From an uncultured Verrucomicrobiales bacterium (GTDB taxonomy: Bacteria; Verrucomicrobiota; Verrucomicrobiia; Verrucomicrobiales; DEV007): a DNA stretch of 64,000 nucleotides. Positions within the stretch are counted from its first letter, which is position 1, and each line of letters starts with the position of its first letter. Made by a program: the position numbers and the translations under genes. This document shows, piece after piece, positions 58,463 to 64,000 of this stretch. The stretch lies in contig CALSSN010000008.1 of NCBI GenBank assembly GCA_943789025.1, positions 62,001 to 126,000 on the forward strand. The letters are read 5' to 3'. The notes under the pieces are model-generated. The model saw only the letters and a program-made list of their open reading frames with translations, was not told the origin of the DNA and did not search any database.

Positions 58463-60733
58463 CTAGGGGAGAACCTTCCAGACGATCACTTTTCCGTCTT
58501 TACCACCTGTTAGGATGCCCGAATAATCTGGGTAAAAAGATATTGCGAGACAAGCGTCATCATGCGCCTTCTCGACAGCGATTCTGCCCCCATTTCTTGC
58601 ATCACGGAGCACTATCTTTCCACTCTCTAAACCCACCGCATAGAAGTCGGCTTCACCTGCGCCCGAAGCGACTACGCTCCTCTTATCCTGCACCCGAACT
58701 TCTTGATGGATGTTTCCTCCATTTGCAACCTGCACGGTTTGATTCCCAATATGCGCGAAACGCCCATCTTTCGATACAGACGCCGCGCCACGTAAGTCTT
58801 TTCTCTCCCAGAGTATTTTCCCCTCATTGACACCATAGCAAAGAGCGCCACCCGCTTGCAGAGAAGAGGCCACTATTTTTGCGCCTCCATTGACGACGGC
58901 AAGACTGTCCAGCGTACGCCCATGAACATCCAACTCCGAAGTGATCTTCCTTGTCGAGAGATTCCAGACTCGGAGCGCAGTGTCCTTTTTTTCGCTTCCT
59001 ATCGCGTGCAGAGCCACCACGGACCGTCCGTCGGGGAGGAAAGCAAGGTCCCGTATGCTTCTTCCAACGCTGGAACCCACGGTTCTTACTACCTTGCGCT
59101 CTGCCATCGACCACACCGTGATCTCCGGCGAAACAGCCCCTCCCGCAGCCAGAAACCGGCCGTCTACAGAAAAGGAAAGGGAAGAGACTGGACCACCGGG
59201 GACTGGAAGGGTCTGCAGCAGGATCCCCGTCGCCGACTGCCAGAATTTGATTGTTGCGTCGGCGCCTCCGGTAGCCACAAACGGGGCATTAGGAGAGACT
59301 TCCACCGCGTGCACTGCACCTGCGTGACCAACCAATTCCATGTCCTTCTCAAGGTGCATCACGGGCACGTCGAGAAGAGCCTCATCGATCCTGTGATCAT
59401 CAGCTGCCCTGACAGCAGGTGAGAAAGACGGTTCCTTGACTTTCGAGCTCGAGATTATCTCTGAACCGCCAGACTTCTGCTCTGGGAGAAGCCTTTCAAT
59501 TTTTTTCATCTCTTGCTCTACGACCTGACCGAATTTTTTGTCCCCCGTCTTCTCTTTTCTTTTTTCTTTCGATTTTTCGTCAGGAGTTGCAGTGACTTCA
59601 GATGTCTTTTCCCGAGCTTCCGTGACCTTGCTCTTCGTCTTCACAGCTTTTTCTCCTCCTGAATCAGCTCCTGCGCTTGCAGCAGTCTCTCGGTCCCTGG
59701 CCGCTCCGATTTCACTCTCGGGTTGCTTGCTGCTGAACTCCACTTCGACCTTGTCTCTGAGAAAGAAGAATCCTCCGCCCAGAAAGAGTGCGAACCCTAA
59801 TCCGACACCCAGTCGCAATCTCCACTTGCTTACGGCTGCTTCTTTTCGCTTTTCAGTAGCCAGGTCGACCCTCCGCGTGCCAGCCTTGTGACCTGCGCGC
59901 TGTTGCCTCCGAGAGGCGCGACACGCAGTGCTCAGTGCATCTGACAATTCGCCTGCTCCGAGATAGCGTTCTTCCGGATCAGCCTTGAGACAGGTTTCAA
60001 TGACCTGGTCGATGGCCGGGGCCATGTTACACTGGGTTGAGGCCAAGGCGAACTCCCCGCGCGGAATCACACCTGTGAGCATCTCATAGAGCACTATTCC
60101 CAGCGAGTAGATGTCCGCCCGATGATCCACTTTGCCGCCGTTTCCGTAGCGCTCAGGAGCTGCATAGTCAGGGGTTCCCAGATCTTCTTTCGCAGTCTCC
60201 TCTTCACCGCCCATACGAAGGCTTGCGAGGCCAAAATCGAGAATCTTGGCATGCCCCTCCTTATCCAGCATGATGTTCCCCGGTTTGATGTCCAGGTGTA
60301 CGACTCCCTTTTCGTGGGCATAACCAAGGCCAGCGCAGATTTGGAGGAAAAGATTGAGCATCTTTTTCGTCTCCATTTCTTCGGAACGGATCAACTCGTG
60401 TAAGGTGAGGCCGTCCACGTATTCCATGACAAAAAAGAAATACGCACCAACCTGACCAAAGTCGAAGATGCCAACCACATACGGGTGGTTCAGCTGTGCC
60501 ATCGCCCGCGCCTCGCGACGGAAACGCTCGGCATATGCCGGATCCTGACCGACTGATGGAGGAAGAATTTTTAAAGCCACCAGTCGGTCGAGCTGAGGCT
60601 GGCGTGCTTTGTAAACCGCCCCCATTCCACCGCAGGCGATCAACTCGATGATTTCGAGTTGCGGGAAGAGTCCCTGCAACTCCTCGACCGAGGGAGCATG
60701 GAACTCAGTTGGAGACGAATCGGAGTGGCTCAT
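58463..60733 (-). CDS. Membrane Ser/Thr protein kinase with WD40 repeats
   Basis: The protein has 756 residues. The Hanks-type kinase domain (about 29-270) has the ATP-loop ACGGMGAV, K55, catalytic VVHLDIKPGN (HLD in place of HRD) and DFG (166-168). A basic/charged linker leads to a transmembrane helix (about 305-327), then a Lys/Glu-rich stretch and a periplasmic-side region of about five WD40 repeats, for example VHAVEVSPNAPFVATGGADA. The kinase faces the cytoplasm. This type is expanded in PVC bacteria; its signal is unknown. Confidence 0.88.
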   Translation of the reverse strand: MSHSDSSPTEFHAPSVEELQGLFPQLEIIELIACGGMGAVYKARQPQLDRLVALKILPPSVGQDPAYAERFRREARAMAQLNHPYVVGIFDFGQVGAYFFFVMEYVDGLTLHELIRSEEMETKKMLNLFLQICAGLGYAHEKGVVHLDIKPGNIMLDKEGHAKILDFGLASLRMGGEEETAKEDLGTPDYAAPERYGNGGKVDHRADIYSLGIVLYEMLTGVIPRGEFALASTQCNMAPAIDQVIETCLKADPEERYLGAGELSDALSTACRASRRQQRAGHKAGTRRVDLATEKRKEAAVSKWRLRLGVGLGFALFLGGGFFFLRDKVEVEFSSKQPESEIGAARDRETAASAGADSGGEKAVKTKSKVTEAREKTSEVTATPDEKSKEKRKEKTGDKKFGQVVEQEMKKIERLLPEQKSGGSEIISSSKVKEPSFSPAVRAADDHRIDEALLDVPVMHLEKDMELVGHAGAVHAVEVSPNAPFVATGGADATIKFWQSATGILLQTLPVPGGPVSSLSFSVDGRFLAAGGAVSPEITVWSMAERKVVRTVGSSVGRSIRDLAFLPDGRSVVALHAIGSEKKDTALRVWNLSTRKITSELDVHGRTLDSLAVVNGGAKIVASSLQAGGALCYGVNEGKILWERKDLRGAASVSKDGRFAHIGNQTVQVANGGNIHQEVRVQDKRSVVASGAGEADFYAVGLESGKIVLRDARNGGRIAVEKAHDDACLAISFYPDYSGILTGGKDGKVIVWKVLP

Positions 60734-60850
60734 CGAATGAGAGTGGGCTCATTGAAGTACACTAAGCGACCGAGTGTCTTGATGACAATTTCCATTTCAG
60801 TAAATTGAAGAAAAAGATTCATCACTATCTCTCTTGGAGTGCCCATTTCA

Positions 60851-61906
60851 TTACGGCAGGAATCCTTTGCCCCTGACTTCCTCAAGGAGGTAGCGGGTCG
60901 GTTGATTAAGGGGCATTTCGAATGCTTCGTCCAGGCTCAGCCAGCGGAATTCCTCCGCCTCGTCATTGAGCACCACTTTGCCACCAGAGGCGCGAGCGAC
61001 ATAGTTGAAGAGGAGAAAATGTGCTTCCTGATGAAATTCGGTCGGCAGGATGCAATCCTGCACACAGACCATGCCGATCTCCTTGATCTCGAGACCCGTT
61101 TCCTCGCGTGTCTCACGACGTAGGGCCTCGATACAGGTTTCTCCCCGCTCGATTTTCCCTCCGGCGATTCCCCAGAGGCCACTCCACTTTGCCGTTCGAA
61201 CCAGCAGAACGCGATCTTCGGTGTCAAAAATAAGAGCCCCCACCGTGGCCACCGGCCTCTCTGATCTCATCTTAGAGGAAACGTGTTCGGTTTCCAAGAA
61301 ACCTGAAAGTTGGCTGAGGTCGCGGATCACGAGGTGCGGGTTGGCGCGGGAGAGCCGATCGAGACACTCGTAGCCAGTGAGCGTCGCCACGGTCAGGAGG
61401 CCCGCAGCATGGCCGGCATCGATATCATGCCGCATGTCACCGACAAAGGCAGTCTCCGATGGAGACAACCCGACCTCACTGATCTTTCCCGGACAAAATT
61501 CCGCCTTATCCACTACAGCAGTCCAGCTCTCCTCAAAGTAATCTCTCATACCCACCGCCTCAGCTTGTTCCTCCCAGTGCGATTGCGGAACGCTAGTAAG
61601 AATGAAGAGCCGCATTCCCCGCTCTTTGGCCGCATCCAGAAACCGCCGCGCGCCATCAATTTCGACGACCTTCCCTCCGCCTTCAGGAAAATATCGAAGA
61701 TAAAGTGCTGCCGCATCGGCAATCGGAACCTCCGGGAGATAACGTTCGTAAAACCGGGTGTAGGGGAGCTCAAAGTGTTCAAGAAACTTTTCCCGCGTCA
61801 AAGGATCACGTCCGAAATGGCCGAGAACGGCGTTGGTAGTAGCCACCACCGGATCGAGATCATCGACAAGCGTTCCCGACCAGTCAAAAATAAGGTTCTT
61901 GATCAC
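60851..61906 (-). CDS. HAD-Nudix fusion hydrolase
   Basis: The protein has 351 residues. The N-terminal HAD domain (1-205) begins FDWSGTLVDD; motif I keeps the nucleophile D8 but has Ser10 in place of the usual second Asp, and motif IV is GDMRHDIDAG. The C-terminal domain (about 215-345) is Nudix, with box GGKIERGET...REETGL (about 249-272). HAD acts on phosphomonoesters and Nudix on nucleoside diphosphate-linked compounds. The two could act in sequence on one pathway, or serve detoxification of damaged metabolites. Confidence 0.85.
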   Translation of the reverse strand: MIKNLIFDWSGTLVDDLDPVVATTNAVLGHFGRDPLTREKFLEHFELPYTRFYERYLPEVPIADAAALYLRYFPEGGGKVVEIDGARRFLDAAKERGMRLFILTSVPQSHWEEQAEAVGMRDYFEESWTAVVDKAEFCPGKISEVGLSPSETAFVGDMRHDIDAGHAAGLLTVATLTGYECLDRLSRANPHLVIRDLSQLSGFLETEHVSSKMRSERPVATVGALIFDTEDRVLLVRTAKWSGLWGIAGGKIERGETCIEALRRETREETGLEIKEIGMVCVQDCILPTEFHQEAHFLLFNYVARASGGKVVLNDEAEEFRWLSLDEAFEMPLNQPTRYLLEEVRGKGFLP

Positions 61907-61983
61907 TGAGACTTTGAGTAGGGGCCTGAAAAAATGTTTCGAGGCAATTGCCGGGCCTTACGCATGATCATTTCTTTCAAGCA

Positions 61984-62367
61984 TCAACTCCCCAAACGGA
62001 ACCGGATTTCCTGGACCCGAGTGCTGCCAAACCTCTCTTGCAGACGTTCAAGAAGCAAGCCCTTCATCCCCTGGATGGTGTAGTGGACAGTAGGCTGGAC
62101 TACGTTTACCAGCAAGACACCGCGCCGCAGACCTGAGGGCCGGGTATGGGGCGCTAAGACCGGTCCGACGATTTCGCCCCAGGCCGAGCAAATTTCTTCC
62201 TCGGTAAAGACATTCCGCATGCGGAGCCGATTCAAACTTTCCGGAATCAGATCGGCCATCGCCCGCCCGGGTCGTACTCCTTCGGCAGGTTCGGAAATAC
62301 CTCGCCAGGCATTGATTTCACGCTGCGCCTTGGACACATAGCGTTTGCTGACCGGACGTTGACCCAT
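61984..62367 (-). CDS. DciA-like DUF721 protein
   Basis: The protein has 127 residues from the ATG at 62367. RNVFTEEEICSAWGEIVGP and GVLLVNVVQPTVHYTI are the DUF721 (DciA) core; DciA helps load replicative helicase DnaB. The frame is open further upstream to 62787, across the ferredoxin gene, but the DciA similarity begins here. It lies 103 bp after the ferredoxin gene. Confidence 0.78.
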   Translation of the reverse strand: MGQRPVSKRYVSKAQREINAWRGISEPAEGVRPGRAMADLIPESLNRLRMRNVFTEEEICSAWGEIVGPVLAPHTRPSGLRRGVLLVNVVQPTVHYTIQGMKGLLLERLQERFGSTRVQEIRFRLGS

Positions 62368-62470
62368 CTTGCAGAAAACCACCGGAGCCAGCGAAGAGCA
62401 AGCGAGATCGGCGAAGCTTTTCGAAAGGGGCGCAGCAATTCCAGAAAGGGAGTCGGCACAAAAGCACTCT

Positions 62471-62704
62471 TTATCCGCCGTCGTCACCAATCGCCTCGAC
62501 CGGACACCCTTCCATCGCTTCCTCGCAGAGCTCACGCTCCTCGTCAGTCTCCGGTTGCTTGAAGACAAAGGAATATCCACCATCGTCTTGGCGGTTGAAA
62601 TTTTCGGGTGCTGTCTCCCTGCAGAGGTCGCAGTCGATACACTGATCATCGACGTAGAAAGATCCGGAGACGTTGTCTTCGTACTTGTTTTCGAGGTCGG
62701 CCAT
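62471..62704 (-). CDS. Small [4Fe-4S]-type ferredoxin
   Basis: The protein has 77 residues, highly acidic. CIDCDLC (C22, C25, C28) and the distal CP (C67) provide a single cluster; a fifth Cys is at 60. It is a soluble one-cluster electron carrier. It is divergent from the HemQ-like gene and upstream of the DciA-like gene. Its redox partner is not visible. Confidence 0.85.
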   Translation of the reverse strand: MADLENKYEDNVSGSFYVDDQCIDCDLCRETAPENFNRQDDGGYSFVFKQPETDEERELCEEAMEGCPVEAIGDDGG

Positions 62705-62864
62705 AAGAAAATTATTTTAAAAGTAGTTTGAGTCGGCGTCCTATTGACCGACGGGCGGGAATATAGGGAGGGGGTTTGACCTTGCAAAATGTATTTTCGG
62801 CCCGTCTTTTGAGATCCGCGAGGGCGCGCTCCATGCTAAAAACCGTTTTCTTGCTTATATTACC

Positions 62865-63728
62865 ATGCCCGAGGACCACCCGATTCCCACCACCATCCAG
62901 GATGATGACTCTAGCGAACTCCCTGCAAAGGAAGGCTGGCATGTTATCCACCTCTTTTATCACGTCGAGCAATCGCAGTGGGACGCCCTCGACCACAGTT
63001 CGAAAATCGCCGCGGAAACCTCGCTCACCGAACTCATTCACGACATCCGTTCCCATCCGGAGACCCAGCTTCTCGCCTTCAGCATGCTGACTCCCAAGGC
63101 GGATGTCGGGTTCATGCTGCTGACACAAGACCTCCACGATGCCAACGTTTTTGAGAAACGTCTCACCCGTTCTCTCGGACCGGATGTCCTCACCCCGACC
63201 TATAGTTATCTTTCCATGACGGAGCGGAGCGAGTACACGACCTCTGAGGAGGAATACGGAGAGACTCTGGAAAAGACTCGAGGGATCAAGAAAGGCACGC
63301 CGGAATACGACGAAGAGATCACTAAATTCCACCAGCACATCGAAAAATACACGCAGGATCGCCTCTACCCGAACATGCCCGACTGGCCGATTTTCTGTTT
63401 CTACCCGATGAGCAAGCGAAGAGGAGTCGAAGGACAGAACTGGTATGCCTCCGACTTTGCAACGAGGAAGGCTCTCATGAAAGGGCATGCTGCCATCGGG
63501 CGGACCTGGGCTGGAAAAATCCGCCAGCTGATCACCGGATCAGTCGGACTCGATGATATGGAATGGGGTGTCACTCTCTTCGCCAAGGACACCCATCATA
63601 TCAAAGGCATCGTCTATGAAATGCGCTTTGACGAGGTGAGCAGTCAGTTCGCCGAATTTGGTGATTTCTACATCGGCATCCAGCTCCCTCTCGACGAACT
63701 TTTCCGCCGCGCTCTCGGCGAGGCTTGA
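62865..63728 (+). CDS. hemQ: HemQ-like heme-dependent peroxidase family protein (chlorite dismutase fold)
   Basis: The protein has 287 residues. The [11 protein letters not shown] strand, the [10 protein letters not shown] motif with a conserved Tyr (about 180) and NWY nearby, and the proximal His in [10 protein letters not shown] (H208) fit coproheme decarboxylase HemQ. HemQ makes heme by the coproporphyrin route. An acidic N-terminal extension (1-22) precedes the fold. thiG starts 25 bp after it. Confidence 0.82.
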   Translation: MPEDHPIPTTIQDDDSSELPAKEGWHVIHLFYHVEQSQWDALDHSSKIAAETSLTELIHDIRSHPETQLLAFSMLTPKADVGFMLLTQDLHDANVFEKRLTRSLGPDVLTPTYSYLSMTERSEYTTSEEEYGETLEKTRGIKKGTPEYDEEITKFHQHIEKYTQDRLYPNMPDWPIFCFYPMSKRRGVEGQNWYASDFATRKALMKGHAAIGRTWAGKIRQLITGSVGLDDMEWGVTLFAKDTHHIKGIVYEMRFDEVSSQFAEFGDFYIGIQLPLDELFRRALGEA

Positions 63729-63753
63729 AGCAATCACTGCGATTCTTTTTCCA

Positions 63754-64000
63754 GTGTTCACTCCTCTCATCATCAACGGCCGGGAATTTTCCTCACGACT
63801 CTTCGTAGGCACGGGAAAGTTCGCGTCCAACGAAGTCATGCGGGCGAGCCTCGCAGCTGCGGGAACGCAGATCGTCACGGTTGCTCTCCGGCGCGCGGAT
63901 CTTTCCGGCGCCAAAGACCCCTATGCCAATATCCTCGAGTTTATCGATCCTGAGCGGTACCTTCTGCTTCCCAATACCTCGGGTGCAATGAACGCAGCCG
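63754..64000 (+). CDS. thiG: Thiazole synthase ThiG, 3' end cut off by the window edge
   Basis: From the GTG at 63754, 82 codons are visible: [18 protein letters not shown] and VTVALRR are ThiG signatures, and [11 protein letters not shown] follows. ThiG builds the thiazole phosphate of thiamin from deoxyxylulose-5-phosphate. The gene is close behind hemQ, probably co-transcribed. The C-terminal two thirds lie outside the window. Confidence 0.9.
   Translation, partial: MFTPLIINGREFSSRLFVGTGKFASNEVMRASLAAAGTQIVTVALRRADLSGAKDPYANILEFIDPERYLLLPNTSGAMNAA

Noticed and set aside
62712-63488. 258-codon frame antisense to hemQ
   Set aside because: Within hemQ; begins in the intergenic space only by chance.

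Overview
The window most resembles a chromosomal segment of a heterotrophic Verrucomicrobiota (PVC group) bacterium. This is inferred from the gene repertoire, not from a marker gene: sulfatase and alkaline-phosphatase remnants, a sulfatase-adjacent MoxR/DUF58/von Willebrand (Bat-type) operon, a ThuA-domain protein, a membrane Ser/Thr kinase with WD40 repeats, a two-gene lycopene cyclase, and many starts with weak or no Shine-Dalgarno sequence. No rRNA, tRNA or CRISPR array was seen.

Left part (1-14.5 kb): a cut-off M23 peptidase with a lipoprotein, a TPR protein, a split lycopene cyclase, mannose-1-phosphate guanylyltransferase, ruvX/yqgF overlapping truA, a convergent xylB-acyltransferase-folD operon, a BrnT/BrnA-like toxin-antitoxin pair, an unusually long ligA and a hydroxypyruvate-reductase-like dehydrogenase.

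Accessory region (about 14.5-24.2 kb): this begins with a truncated sulfatase tail, an AT-rich stretch and a C/A-rich tandem repeat of about 50 bp. A row of gene fragments follows: alkaline phosphatase fused in frame to a FixJ-type HTH, an orphan receiver domain, and a 5'-truncated sulfatase. An intact, tightly overlapping seven-gene Bat-type operon comes next. The region ends with a chimeric insertion-sequence remnant and a 14-bp inverted repeat. It looks like a decayed, recombined island in which only the Bat operon stayed intact.

Middle (24.2-44.9 kb): a complete phosphorelay (hybrid kinase, HPt protein, sigma-54 response regulator), a frameshifted ThuA gene, an MsbA-like exporter, typA, a proS gene whose first third is riddled with indels, a secreted glycosidase-like protein with a glycerophosphodiesterase, PPDK with a histone-H1-like basic tail, and RNase R.

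Right part (44.9-64 kb): a type II pseudopilin-like protein, folB, an ECF sigma factor with a probable membrane partner, a COG2509 flavoprotein, glycerate kinase, fabD, recD2, trpE-trpG, a TPR-AAA+ protein with altered Walker B and sensor-1 residues, rlmH, a kinase/exonuclease pair, a HAD-Nudix fusion, dciA, a ferredoxin, a HemQ-like protein, and thiG running off the edge. Hydroxypyruvate reductase, glycerate kinase and PPDK could together connect glycerate to pyruvate. The strongest leads for follow-up are the AAA+ protein, the HAD-Nudix fusion, the gene graveyard with its tandem repeat, and the indel-ridden proS.
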